Shown here piece by piece: positions 50,240-59,066 of a DNA stretch of 64,000 nucleotides. Source of the DNA: Verrucosispora sioxanthis (GTDB taxonomy: Bacteria > Actinomycetota > Actinomycetes > Mycobacteriales > Micromonosporaceae). The stretch covers positions 124,001 through 188,000 of the forward strand of contig NZ_SAIY01000008.1 in assembly GCF_010560025.1 (NCBI RefSeq), in the 5' to 3' direction. Position 1 is the stretch's first letter. Every line of letters starts with the position of its first letter. The translations under genes were made by a program, and so were the position numbers. Under the pieces are notes generated by a model. That model made no database searches and was not told the DNA's origin. It saw nothing but the letters and a program-made list of their open reading frames with translations.

Positions 50240-51180
50240 CGCACGACCCCGGTGCGGGGTGCGAGACGGAACGCCACCAGGTCGGCGACCAGGTTCACCA
50301 CCACGGTGGTGACGGCCACGAGGACGCACAGCGCCTGCACGGTGGGGATGTCGCGGGTGGACACCGCGTCGACGAGGGCGGTGCCGAGTCCGGGGATGAC
50401 GAACACCGCCTCGACGACGATGACGCCGCCGAGCAGCCAGTCGGTGGTCCGGGCGAGCTGCTGCACCACCGGCGCCAGCGCGCCGGGGAGCGCGTGGCGA
50501 AGCCAGAGCCGGCTGCCGGTGATGCCGAGCCGTCGGGCGTGGCGCACGTGCTCGCCGCGCAGGGCGTCGAGCATGCCGGCGCGGGTGAGGCGGCTGATGG
50601 TGCAGATCGGCCTAGCGAGCAGCACCAGCAGCGGCAACACGAGCACGGCCGGTCGGGCGAGCAGGTCGGCACCGAACGCGGTGGGTGGCAGCCAGCCGAG
50701 TTGGACGCCGAAGACGGCGATGAGCAGGATCGCCAGGGCGAACTCGGGTACCGCGTACAGCGCGACCGACACCGCGGACACCACCCGGTCCAGTCGCCCG
50801 CCTTCCCGGCGGGCGGCCAGCATGCCCAGTGCGACGGCGAGCGGTACCAGCACGAGCAGAGTGACCGCCGCCAGCAGCAGGGTGGCGGCCGCACTGTCGG
50901 CGAGCCGTTCGACGATCGGCCGCTGCGAGATCAGCGAGACGCCGAGGTCGCCCCGGAGCAGGTCGGTCAGCCAGTCGAGGTAGCGCTGCCAGGCCGGCTG
51001 GTCGAGGTCCAGTTGCGCCCGAATCGCGGCGATGCGGGCCGGGTCGGGATGGTCGCCGGCGATCACCACGGCGGCGTCACCGGGCAGCGCCTCGGTGAGC
51101 ACGAACACGATCGTGGTGATCCCGGCGACCTGCCCCAGGCCGAGCAGCAGCCGCCCGGCGGCGTAGCGGGGCAGACTCAC
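50236..51180 (-). CDS. ABC transporter permease, peptide/nickel (DppB/NikB) type
   Basis: 314-residue permease with about six membrane helices. It starts SLPRYAAGRLLLGLGQVAGITTIVFVLTEALPGD, the conserved first helix and loop of DppB/NikB. Later motifs are LDLDQPAWQRYLDWL, the EAA-like loop RAGMLDALRGEHVRHARRLGI and VVEAVFVIPGLG. Both ends overlap neighbours by 4 bases. It pairs with the permease part of the fused protein. Confidence 0.92.
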   Translation of the reverse strand: MSLPRYAAGRLLLGLGQVAGITTIVFVLTEALPGDAAVVIAGDHPDPARIAAIRAQLDLDQPAWQRYLDWLTDLLRGDLGVSLISQRPIVERLADSAAATLLLAAVTLLVLVPLAVALGMLAARREGGRLDRVVSAVSVALYAVPEFALAILLIAVFGVQLGWLPPTAFGADLLARPAVLVLPLLVLLARPICTISRLTRAGMLDALRGEHVRHARRLGITGSRLWLRHALPGALAPVVQQLARTTDWLLGGVIVVEAVFVIPGLGTALVDAVSTRDIPTVQALCVLVAVTTVVVNLVADLVAFRLAPRTGVVR

Positions 51181-52740
51181 CCCAGCCAGACCTTGTCGAA
51201 GCGGGCCCAGTCGAGGGTGTTGGCCGGGGCGTCGGCGGAGACCCCACCGACGCGGGGCGCGGTGGCGACGAGGAAGTCCGCGAAGCCCCAGATCAGGAAT
51301 CCGCCCTCGGCGTGCAGGGTGCGCTGCATGTCCCCGTACGCCTGCCGGCGGGTCGCCTCGTCGGCGCTGGAGACGGCCTTGGTGTAGAGGGCGTCGAACT
51401 CGGGTCGGGCCCACCGGGTGGCGTTGGTGGTGGAGTTGGTGAGCAACCGCTGGGAGATGTGCGTTTCGATGGGCATGGCACCGGAGCGGTACGAGGCCAG
51501 CACACCGGAGTTGAGGATGTCCTTCCAGTAGGTGTCCTTGTTGCCCAGTGCGGGTTCGATGACGAGCCCGACCTGCTTGGCCTGCTCGGCGAAGACGCTG
51601 GCGGCCTCGACGAAACCACTGGCCACCGACGCGGTGTCGAGCGGGATCCGCAGGCCCCTGGCGCCGGCCTTGTCGACGAGGAACCGGGCCCGGTCGAGAT
51701 CGGGGGTGCGCTGGGGGATGTCGTCGGCGTAGTACTGGTAGCCCTTGCCGTAAAGGTCGTTGCCGACCTGCCCGGAACCGGCGAGGACGGTGTCGACCAG
51801 CTGTTGGCGGTCGGTGAGCAGGAACATGGCCTCGCGCAGGTCGCGGTTGTCGAACGGCGGCCGGTCGACCTTCATGGCGAGCGACTGCATGGTGCTGTTC
51901 GGCATCCGGGTGACGGCCATCCGGCCACCGTCGGCGTGGGTACGGGCGGTGGTGGGGGTGATGTCGTGCGCGTAGTCCACCTGCCCGGCGAGCAGGGCGT
52001 TGACCCGGGCCGATTCCTCGTTGCTGATCAGGTACTCCAGCTCGTCGAGGTGCGCGGCGCCTTCCCAGTAGCCGTCGTACCGCTTGAGCAGCAGCGACCG
52101 GCCGGGCTGCCAGGAGTCGAAGGTGAACGGTCCGGAGCCGACGGGCCGCTCGAAGCTGTCGGCGTCCTGCGGGACGATGTACGCGCCGAACGCGGCCAAC
52201 GCGTTGGGGAACTCGGCGAAGGGCCGCTTGAGGACCAGTTCCAAGGTGCGGTCGTCGACGGCGCGGCTGTTGGGCAGGTCGAGCAGGTCGAGGCTGGCCT
52301 TGGCACGGAACGCCCGCTTCGGGTCGGTGATCCTGGCATAGCTGTAGAGCACGTCGGCGGCGCGGACCGGCGTGCCGTCGTGGAACGTGGCCTGCCGCAG
52401 GGTGATCCGCCAGCGGGTGAGGTCGCTGCTGGGCTCCCAGCGTTCGGCGAGGCGAGGTTGGATGGAGACGTCCGGGCCGTAGTCGGCGAGCTTGTCGAAC
52501 ATCGCCTTGGCGCGCGACGCCTCGTTGAACAGGTTCGCCAGGTGCGGGTCCAGCGTCTCGTTGACACCGCCGCCGGCGAACGCCGCCCGCAACCTACCGC
52601 CACGCCGGGGCTGTCCGGCCGAGGTGCCGGCCGGGTCCCCGCTCGGGCCACAGCCGGTCAGCAGGGCGGCGGAGACGGCGGCGGCGCCGCCGAGCAGCCG
52701 CGGCGCGCACGCGCGGCACGGCGACTGACTGATGGAACAT
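51177..52740 (-). CDS. ABC transporter substrate-binding lipoprotein (SBP_bac_5), frameshift near start
   Basis: About 520-residue extracellular solute-binding protein of the peptide/nickel class. Family blocks include LAERWEPSSDLTRWRITLRQATFHDGTPVRAADVLYSY and FVDKAGARGLRIPL-like segments. The lipobox LLTGCGPSG gives a lipid anchor. The best start, ATG at 52740 with AAGGAAA ahead, is in a different frame (MFHQSVAVPR) from the signal peptide (APRLLGGAAAVSAALLTGC). One extra base, or two lost, between about 52715 and 52738 must be assumed. The main frame has no ATG or GTG before the lipobox. It probably binds the metal-chelator complex. Confidence 0.85.
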
Positions 52741-52771
52741 AATGGATTTCCTTTCGATGCACAGGTGAGCG

Positions 52772-53575
52772 TTACGCCGCGTCGTCGCGGCGGCGGGCGA
52801 CCAGGTGCAGCCGGTCGCCGGACAGGACGTCCGACAGCGCCGCTGCCGGATGCCAGGGCGGGTCGGTCCGGGGGCCGGGCGTGTCGAACAGGGCCACGAC
52901 GTCGAACCCGGCGGTGGCGAGCAGGTGCCGTAGCTCGGCGGGGAACAGCAGCCGCCAGGCCGAGGTCTGCACCAGCGGTCGCGGGCAGGCCGGCCAGGTC
53001 CAGACGCGTTCGCGGCGCAGCAACTGCTCCCGGTGGTCGATCCACAACCGGGTCGCCGAGGTGTACGTGACGGCGCGCCAGGTCACGGTGCGGGTGCGGA
53101 TGCCGTCGAGCAGTTCGGTGTTGCCGAGGAAGAACGCACCGTTGCGCATCTCCGCCAGCAGCAACCCACCGGGGCGCAGGTGCCGGTGGCAGCGCCCCAG
53201 GAACGCGGTCAGGTCGGCGTTGCGGTGGCAGTACAGCAACGCACTGTCCAGGCAGGTGATGACGTCGAAGCGGTCGGCCAGGTCGAAGGTGCGCAGGTCG
53301 GCGTGGACGAACCGGACGGCGGGATGGCGGCGCCGCGCGTGGGTCAGCATCGGCAGCGACGTGTCCAACCCGGTGGCGGTGTAGCCGAGGGTCGCCAGGT
53401 GCCCGGCGTCGCGGCCGGTGCCGCATCCGACGTCGAGCAACCGGGGCGTGGCGACGACGCGGTCGGCGAAGCGGCGGACGAGGTCGTCGACGAAGCGGGC
53501 GGCGAGGTGCTCCGGGTCGGGGAACTGCTGCTCGTACAGCTCCGGGTTGTCGGTGAGGAAGTTCTGGCCGTTCAC
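52772..53575 (-). CDS. SAM-dependent methyltransferase
   Basis: 267-residue class I methyltransferase. The SAM loop is RLLDVGCGTGRDAGHLATLG (about residue 45), followed by GLDTSLPMLTHARRR and the acidic FDVITCLDSALLY. The Tyr-rich N-terminus, with YEQQFPD, and the mid-sequence AEMRNGAFFLGNTELL resemble small-molecule N- or O-methyltransferases. The GTG start overlaps the exporter stop. It may methylate the chelator or, as in nicotianamine-type synthases, use SAM differently; the sequence alone supports only methylation. Confidence 0.87.
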   Translation of the reverse strand: MNGQNFLTDNPELYEQQFPDPEHLAARFVDDLVRRFADRVVATPRLLDVGCGTGRDAGHLATLGYTATGLDTSLPMLTHARRRHPAVRFVHADLRTFDLADRFDVITCLDSALLYCHRNADLTAFLGRCHRHLRPGGLLLAEMRNGAFFLGNTELLDGIRTRTVTWRAVTYTSATRLWIDHREQLLRRERVWTWPACPRPLVQTSAWRLLFPAELRHLLATAGFDVVALFDTPGPRTDPPWHPAAALSDVLSGDRLHLVARRRDDAA

Positions 53576-54807
53576 GACACAGCCACCGGCGCCGTAGCCG
53601 CTGCGGGCGTGAGCAGGCCGCCACGGCGCAGCAGCCACACCGCGCCGGCCGACGCCAGCCCGACGCCGGCGGTGAGCAGCCACGCCGTGGTGGGCACGCC
53701 GGTGGAGCTGCCCACCGCCGCGCCGACGGCGGCGGTGCAGCCGGCGGCGAGAACTCCGGACACCAGGTAGAACAGGCCGAAGTAGGTGCCGGTCAGTCGC
53801 TGTCCGGCGAAGGCGGGGATCAGCTCCAGGACGAACGGCTGGGTGATCATCACCCCGACGGTGAGCAGGACGGCAGCGGCCAGCACAGGCAGCAGTCGCA
53901 ACACCGGTGGTGCCGAGTCCACCCGCAGCAGCGGCAGCAGGAAACCGGCTCCCATGACGGCCATGCCGGCGGTGATGCTCGCGCCACGGCTGACGCGGCG
54001 ATGCAGCCAGCCGGTCAGGGGCAGTTGCAGGGTGAGGGTCACGACGGTGGAGACGACGAACAGCACGGCCACCGCCACGGGCTGCCCGGTGACGTGTTCC
54101 GCCTGCATCGGCAGGATCAGGTACAGCTGGGTCTGCAAGGTGAACATGCCGGCCAGCGCCGTGCTGAACGCCAGGAACCGGCGGTCGGTGACGGCGGTGC
54201 GCCAGTCGTGCCAGACGGTGGCCTCGCTGGCGGTCACCGGTTGGGCGGGCAGCCACACCGCCTGCGCCACGGTGAGCGCGGCGAACACCGCCGCGGCGCT
54301 CAGCGCGGCAGCCCGGAAGTCGACGAGCAGCAGTGCGGCCCCGAGCAGTGGTCCGAGCAGCGCGCCGGCGCTGGCGAACACGTTGAACAACGCGAACGCC
54401 TCGGCGCGCCGGTCGGCGGCGGCCTGCGCCACGTAGCTGCGAACGGCCGGGTTGAACAACGCCCCGGCCAACCCGGACAGGATCGACGCGGCCAGCAGCG
54501 ACGGCAGCGAGGTGCTGAGGGCGAACAGTCCGAAGCCGACGGCCCGCAGGGCGCAGCCGGCGATGATGACGCCACGGGCACCGAGCCGGTCGGCGGCCGA
54601 GCCGCCCAGCAGGAACAGCCCCTGCTGGCTGAGGTTCCGCACGCCGAGCACGATGCCGATCACGGCGGCGGACAGACCGACGTCGTCGGCCAGATGACCG
54701 GCGAGGTAGGGCAGCAGGAGGTAGAAGCCGACGTTGACGCCGAACTGGTTGACCACCAGCAGCCGGATCGGCAGCGGAAAGCTGCGCAGGGTGGTCCACG
54801 TGCTCAT
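53572..54807 (-). CDS. MFS transporter, probable exporter
   Basis: 411-residue major facilitator with 11-12 hydrophobic helices. The motif-A loop is GGSAADRLGARGVIIAG (after helix 2), and ILSGLAGALFNPAVRSYVAQ is typical of drug and siderophore exporters. It begins MSTWTTLRSFPLPIRLLVVNQFG. It lies between biosynthetic enzymes and the importer and overlaps both neighbours, so it most likely exports the product of the operon. Confidence 0.92.
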   Translation of the reverse strand: MSTWTTLRSFPLPIRLLVVNQFGVNVGFYLLLPYLAGHLADDVGLSAAVIGIVLGVRNLSQQGLFLLGGSAADRLGARGVIIAGCALRAVGFGLFALSTSLPSLLAASILSGLAGALFNPAVRSYVAQAAADRRAEAFALFNVFASAGALLGPLLGAALLLVDFRAAALSAAAVFAALTVAQAVWLPAQPVTASEATVWHDWRTAVTDRRFLAFSTALAGMFTLQTQLYLILPMQAEHVTGQPVAVAVLFVVSTVVTLTLQLPLTGWLHRRVSRGASITAGMAVMGAGFLLPLLRVDSAPPVLRLLPVLAAAVLLTVGVMITQPFVLELIPAFAGQRLTGTYFGLFYLVSGVLAAGCTAAVGAAVGSSTGVPTTAWLLTAGVGLASAGAVWLLRRGGLLTPAAATAPVAVS

Positions 54808-55826
54808 CGGGCCGCCCGCACGCCGAGGCCGGGTTCGTCGGTCAGCCGCAGGACACCGTCGTGGCCGTCGATACCGGTCCACGGGTCGTCGGTGAGCAGC
54901 AGGTGTCCGTCCAGGTCGATCCAGCGGGCTTCGCCGGTGAGGTGCACCGCCGGCGCGATGCCCAGCGAGCTGGCCACCAGGCACCCCAGCATGAGATCCA
55001 TGCCGTACCCGCGGGCCGTGGCGGCGATCCGCGTTGCGGCGTGGATACCGCCGCACTTCGCGATCTTGACGTTGACGCCGCCGACCGCGCCCGCGAGGGC
55101 GTCGAGATGCGCCACGGTGGCGGCGTCCTCGTCGGCGATGACCGGCACCTCGGTGCGGGCGCTGATCCAGGCGAGCAGCCGCGGTGTGCCGGGCGCGATG
55201 GGTTGTTCGACGGCGTCGATGCGGTGCGGCCGGAGCGTGTCGAGCAGCCGCACGGTCTGCTCCGGTGTCCAGGCGCCGTTGGGATCGAGCACCAGCCGGG
55301 CCTGCGGCATGGCGGCCCGTACGGCGGCGATCCGGTCCGGGTCAGCGGCGTCACCGCACTTGACCTTGACGAGCTGGAAGCCGCGCCGAGCCAGCGCCGC
55401 AGCGGTGGCCGCAGCGTCCTCTGGCCCGACCAGGCCGATGGTGTGGGCCGTGGGCACCGGGGAGAAATCCGGCCGGCCGAGCCACTGGTACACCGGCATC
55501 CCGGCGCGACGACCCAGCAGGTCGTGGACGGCCGCGTCCAGGGCCGCCAGCACCCCGGCGGGCAGTTCGGCGGCGAGCGCGGGCAGCTCCGCGAGCAGCG
55601 TCTCGGGTTCGCCGTAGCCGGACACCCGCTGGCCGAGACCGGCCAGCAGATCGAGGATCGCGGCCCGGTCGAGGCCGTAGTAGGCGCTGGTGACGACCTC
55701 GCCGTGGCCGGTGACGCCGTCGTGGGACAGGTCGACCTGGACGGCGTCACGGCCCGACATCGTCGAGCGGGAGATCCGCAACGGCTCACGGAGCCGCAGC
55801 GGGTAACTGCGCCAGTCGAGTCTCAT
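54804..55826 (-). CDS. Enolase-superfamily dipeptide epimerase / muconate-lactonising-type enzyme
   Basis: 340-residue enolase-superfamily protein. It has the catalytic K-x-K in FQLVKVKCGDA (about residue 153) and metal ligands in VLDPNGAW, DAVEQPI and VIADEDA. A second catalytic lysine lies in VNVKIAKCGG. This residue set matches the L-Ala-D/L-Glu epimerase branch of the MLE subgroup. It would invert a stereocentre in an amino acid or dipeptide intermediate. The ATG overlaps the PLP-enzyme stop. Confidence 0.9.
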   Translation of the reverse strand: MRLDWRSYPLRLREPLRISRSTMSGRDAVQVDLSHDGVTGHGEVVTSAYYGLDRAAILDLLAGLGQRVSGYGEPETLLAELPALAAELPAGVLAALDAAVHDLLGRRAGMPVYQWLGRPDFSPVPTAHTIGLVGPEDAAATAAALARRGFQLVKVKCGDAADPDRIAAVRAAMPQARLVLDPNGAWTPEQTVRLLDTLRPHRIDAVEQPIAPGTPRLLAWISARTEVPVIADEDAATVAHLDALAGAVGGVNVKIAKCGGIHAATRIAATARGYGMDLMLGCLVASSLGIAPAVHLTGEARWIDLDGHLLLTDDPWTGIDGHDGVLRLTDEPGLGVRAAR

Positions 55827-56899
55827 GCCGGCACCGCCAGCCGGCGCAACGGGTCGAGGACGGTCCGGCAGCGACTCCACCGGGTGACCTCGACGGCGTT
55901 CGGGTGGGGGATCTCGATCGGGTGACCCGGAGCGGGACCGAACAGCCCGTGCGCGGCGCAGTACGCGTCGTCGAAGATCGAGTCGAGGTAGCGGTGCGGG
56001 CCGTCCGGGAAGACCGTGACCACCCGGGCGCCGGGCTGCATGCGGCTGATCCACGCGGCGACCCGGGCGACGGCGCCGGTGCTCCAACCGCCGGTGACGA
56101 AGGCTGACCGGGCCAGCCGGCGGCAGGTGTCCACCGCCTCCACCGGGCCGACCCAGTGCACCTCGTCGAAGGCGGTGTAGTCGACGTTGCGGGGAAAGAT
56201 GCTGCTGCCAAGCCCGCGCATGAGCCGTGGTCGCGCGGGCTGTCCGAAGATCGTCGATCCGACGGTGTCGACGCCGACGAGCCGCAGCCGTGGCCAGTGC
56301 CGCCGCAGCGCCCGGGCCAGGCCGGCGCTGTGCCCGCCGGTGCCGACGCTGCACACCAGCACGTCGACGGCCTCGACCTGCCCGCTCAGTTCGGCGGCGA
56401 GGGCGTGGTATCCGGCGACGTTGTCCGGGTTGTGGTACTGATCGGGCCAGTAGGCGTCCGGGGTGCGCGCCAGGATCTCGTGCAGTCGATCCAGGCGGGC
56501 CTGTTGCCACCCGCCGACCGGGTGCGGCCGGTCGACCTGCTCGACCACCGCCCCGTACGCGGTCAGCAGCGCCCGCATCGGTCGCTCGATCTCGCGGTCC
56601 ACCACCAGGACGACCGGGTGGCCCAGTGCCTGGCCGGCGAACGCCAGCCCGACGCCGAGGGTGCCGCTCGTGGACTCCACCACGGTGGCTCCCGGCCGCA
56701 GGTCGCCGCGCTGCCGGGCGGCCTGGAGCATGGCCACGGCGGCGCGGGCCTTCATCCCGCCGGGACTCAGATACTCCACCTTGGCGTGGAAGCCGCCGTG
56801 CGGGTGCGGCAGCGGGGTGTCGACGAACGCCACCGGGGAGCGGCCCAGCAGACCCAACAGATGCGGTGCGCACGTCGTCGGCGCGGGGTCGGTCAGCAT
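55823..56899 (-). CDS. PLP-dependent cysteine-synthase-like enzyme
   Basis: 358-residue fold-type II PLP enzyme. The PLP lysine is in SPGGMKARAAVAMLQ (about residue 51), the substrate loop is ESTSGTLGVGLAFAG, and the phosphate-binding loop is CSVGTGGHSAGLARAL. Relatives such as SbnA join an amino donor to O-phospho- or O-acetyl-serine to make 2,3-diaminopropionate-type building blocks. It overlaps the DUF364 stop by 7 bases and the epimerase start by 4. No SbnB-like dehydrogenase is present, so the exact product is open. Confidence 0.88.
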   Translation of the reverse strand: MLTDPAPTTCAPHLLGLLGRSPVAFVDTPLPHPHGGFHAKVEYLSPGGMKARAAVAMLQAARQRGDLRPGATVVESTSGTLGVGLAFAGQALGHPVVLVVDREIERPMRALLTAYGAVVEQVDRPHPVGGWQQARLDRLHEILARTPDAYWPDQYHNPDNVAGYHALAAELSGQVEAVDVLVCSVGTGGHSAGLARALRRHWPRLRLVGVDTVGSTIFGQPARPRLMRGLGSSIFPRNVDYTAFDEVHWVGPVEAVDTCRRLARSAFVTGGWSTGAVARVAAWISRMQPGARVVTVFPDGPHRYLDSIFDDAYCAAHGLFGPAPGHPIEIPHPNAVEVTRWSRCRTVLDPLRRLAVPA

Positions 56900-57741
56900 G
56901 ACGGCCTGCCGGCGGCGCGGTAGCGGTACAGCGTCGTCGGTCCACCGTCGAGCCAGAAGAACGGGTACGGTTCGGCGGACACGGCGCTGAGGCCGGCGCC
57001 GAGGAAACAGGGCAGGACGGCGCTGCCGGTCTGTGCGAAGGCCACCATCGGTTTGCCGGTGGCGCGCGCGTGCCGCAGCAGCGGCTCGAAGGTGCCGTTG
57101 CCCAGCGTCATGCCGGACACCAGCAGCGCGTCGCAGCGGTCCAGCAGGGCGGCGGCGTCCGGCAGGCACGGCTCGTCCCATTCGGTGCTGCCGCCCGCCA
57201 GATCGCAGGGCAGGTAGCTGAGGCCGCGCTGGCGCAGCTGCCCGAGCAGGGAGTTGACCACACCGACGACCAGGACGTGCTGTCCCGGGGTCACCGCCAG
57301 CAGGTCCACGACCGCGGCGGCCCTGGCGGTCGACTTGGCCAGCGAGGTGCCGGCGGGGATGGTGACCGCGTCGTCGGCGGTGCGCGCGTGCGGACGGGCG
57401 GCGGCGAGGTAGGCGTCCAGGGCCGCGACGCGGACCGCCGGCACCGGGTGGTTGAGCAGCTCCGCGACGCTGCGGCCCACGCAGTCGTACGCGACGTCGT
57501 CGCTCAGCTCGTCCGGCTCCGTCGCGCAGGATCCGACGGTGGCGCCCACCCGCAGACTCAGCACCTGGTTGCGGTAGCTGCGGTCGCGCCCGGCGTGCCG
57601 GGCACCCTGCCGGGTGGTGAACGCGACGCTCACCTGCTCGGTGGTCGGGTCGGGACCGAGACGGCCCGCGCCGACGGCTTCGATCAGGTCCGTCACCGAC
57701 GTGAACGACGCACCGGTCCCCACCGGTTCCGGTGTCGTCAC
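56893..57741 (-). CDS. Rossmann-like DUF364/DUF4213-type protein, possible metal-chelation enzyme
   Basis: 282-residue protein. The N-terminal half (VSVAFTTRQGARHAGRDRSYRN ... GRSVAELLNHPVPAVRVAALDAYLA) matches the DUF4213 fold. The C-terminal half has HVLVVGVVNSLLGQLRQRG and DALLVSGMTLGNGTFEPLL, matching DUF364, a family proposed to act in heavy-metal chelation, with its biochemistry unknown. It is coupled to the ATP-grasp gene (GTGA overlap). Its place inside a chelator-type operon supports a biosynthetic or metal-handling role. Confidence 0.8.
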   Translation of the reverse strand: MTTPEPVGTGASFTSVTDLIEAVGAGRLGPDPTTEQVSVAFTTRQGARHAGRDRSYRNQVLSLRVGATVGSCATEPDELSDDVAYDCVGRSVAELLNHPVPAVRVAALDAYLAAARPHARTADDAVTIPAGTSLAKSTARAAAVVDLLAVTPGQHVLVVGVVNSLLGQLRQRGLSYLPCDLAGGSTEWDEPCLPDAAALLDRCDALLVSGMTLGNGTFEPLLRHARATGKPMVAFAQTGSAVLPCFLGAGLSAVSAEPYPFFWLDGGPTTLYRYRAAGRPSC

Positions 57742-59012
57742 GCCAGCGCTCCGGCGAACTCGTCGGCGTAGCGCACCCGCAGGCCGGCGACCAGTTCCTC
57801 GGCCCGGGCGCGGGCGCCGAGGCCGGTGGTGTCCACGGTCATGACGTGGCCGAGGTAGGTGTTGTTGCTCACCGCGTCGCCAGCGCGGTGCCCGGCGGGC
57901 TTCACCGCCCAGTCGACGACGTCGGGCGCCGCGGCGAGGGTGGCGGCACCGTCGATCCCGGCGACGGTGCCGGCGCGGGGCGGCAGCAGGAATGAGATGG
58001 CCGCGCTACGTACGCCCGTGTCGGCCACCGTGACGTCCGGCTGTTCACCGAGGGCGAGCTGGGTGTACACCATGGGCAGGTCCACCCCGGTCCCCCGCCG
58101 CACCAATTCGGTGATCTGGTTGCCCGCCGGCCGAGGGTTGATCTCCACCACCCGTGGCCCGGCCGCCGTGAGCCGCAGCTCGGTGTGCGCCACCCCCCGG
58201 TCGAACCCGACCGCGGCCAGGGCGGCGACCGCCATGTCGCACACCGCGGCGACCGTCGCGGCGTCCAGCGCGGCGGGGAACATGTGTCCCGTCTCGACGA
58301 ACCACGGTTCGCCGGCCAGGCTCTTGTCCGTCACGCCGAGCACCGTCGTCACGCCGTCGACGGTGACGGTCTCGACGCTGACCTCCGGCCCGACCAGCAC
58401 CTCCTCCAGCAGCACCTGCGGTGCGCGCCGTTGACCACGCGCGTTGACCGGGAACGCGTCGAGGGCGTCGAAGGCCTCGCGCAGCTCGGTCAGATCGGTC
58501 ACCAGCCGGACGAGCATCCCGGCGCACAGGTCGACCGGCTTGACCACCAGCGGAAAGCCCAACGCACGCGCGGCGGCCTGCGCTCCCGGCCAGTCCTCGG
58601 CGACCGCGAACGCCGGACCGGGCAGGCCGGCCGCCCGCATCCGGTGCCGCGCCAGGTCCTTGCGGCAGGCGTGCTCGACGGCCTCCGGCCGGGCACCCGG
58701 CAGACCCAGGTGCGCGGCCAGCCGGGCAACCGTGCCGAGGTAGTAGTCGCAGGAGGTGACGACCCCGTCGAAGCGCAGCACCTCGTGCAGTCGCTGGACC
58801 TGGGGCAGCAGCCTGGCCGGGTCGTTGGTCTCGGCGGTGAGCACGTTGTCCGCGGTGAGCAGCGGGTGCGCCCCGTCGCCACTGTCCTGGCGCAGGTAGT
58901 GGTGCAGATTCCTGGTGAGGAAGGTGAACCGGTGTCCTGCTTCCCGGATCGCCCGGGGCAGCAGGGTGCTCATCGCACCGACCCAGCTCTCGACCACCAG
59001 CACATGTCCCAC
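57738..59012 (-). CDS. ATP-grasp amino-acid/peptide ligase
   Basis: 424-residue ATP-grasp enzyme. It has a pre-grasp region (MGHVLVVESWVGAMSTLL), an ATP-lid strand LGFPLVVKPVDLCAGMLVR (about residue 155), the LLEEVLVGPEVSVET strand and Mg-binding ELRLTAAGPRVVEINPRPAGNQ (about 285). Such ligases form amide bonds between a carboxyl group, activated as acyl phosphate, and an amine. It is the first gene of the operon; the GTG at 59012 has GGGAG 6 bases ahead. It probably makes the peptide bond of the proposed chelator. Confidence 0.9.
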   Translation of the reverse strand: MGHVLVVESWVGAMSTLLPRAIREAGHRFTFLTRNLHHYLRQDSGDGAHPLLTADNVLTAETNDPARLLPQVQRLHEVLRFDGVVTSCDYYLGTVARLAAHLGLPGARPEAVEHACRKDLARHRMRAAGLPGPAFAVAEDWPGAQAAARALGFPLVVKPVDLCAGMLVRLVTDLTELREAFDALDAFPVNARGQRRAPQVLLEEVLVGPEVSVETVTVDGVTTVLGVTDKSLAGEPWFVETGHMFPAALDAATVAAVCDMAVAALAAVGFDRGVAHTELRLTAAGPRVVEINPRPAGNQITELVRRGTGVDLPMVYTQLALGEQPDVTVADTGVRSAAISFLLPPRAGTVAGIDGAATLAAAPDVVDWAVKPAGHRAGDAVSNNTYLGHVMTVDTTGLGARARAEELVAGLRVRYADEFAGALA

Positions 59013-59051
59013 CGCGCGCTCCCGATGTTCAGGGGATCCCCAACCATCAGA

Positions 59052-59066
59052 AGATAACGGTTGTCA
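59052..59066 (-). promoter_or_regulatory. Zur/Fur-type 7-1-7 operator candidate
   Basis: On the operon strand: TGACAAC-C-GTTATCT, an inverted repeat with 5 of 7 positions paired around one base, the 7-1-7 layout of actinobacterial Zur and related Fur-family boxes. It lies 40 bases ahead of the ATP-grasp start, overlaps a TTATCT -10-like hexamer, and covers the stop codon of the truncated adhE. No other copy was seen in the window. Confidence 0.5.

Noticed and set aside
48689..50983. 764-codon plus-strand frame opposite the fused ABC transporter
   Set aside because: Shadow frame; the minus strand has complete Walker and signature motifs throughout.
47280..59012. Assignment of the operon as a staphylopine/opine metallophore cluster
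   Set aside because: Neither a nicotianamine-synthase-like protein nor an opine dehydrogenase is present; only the transport layout is shared.
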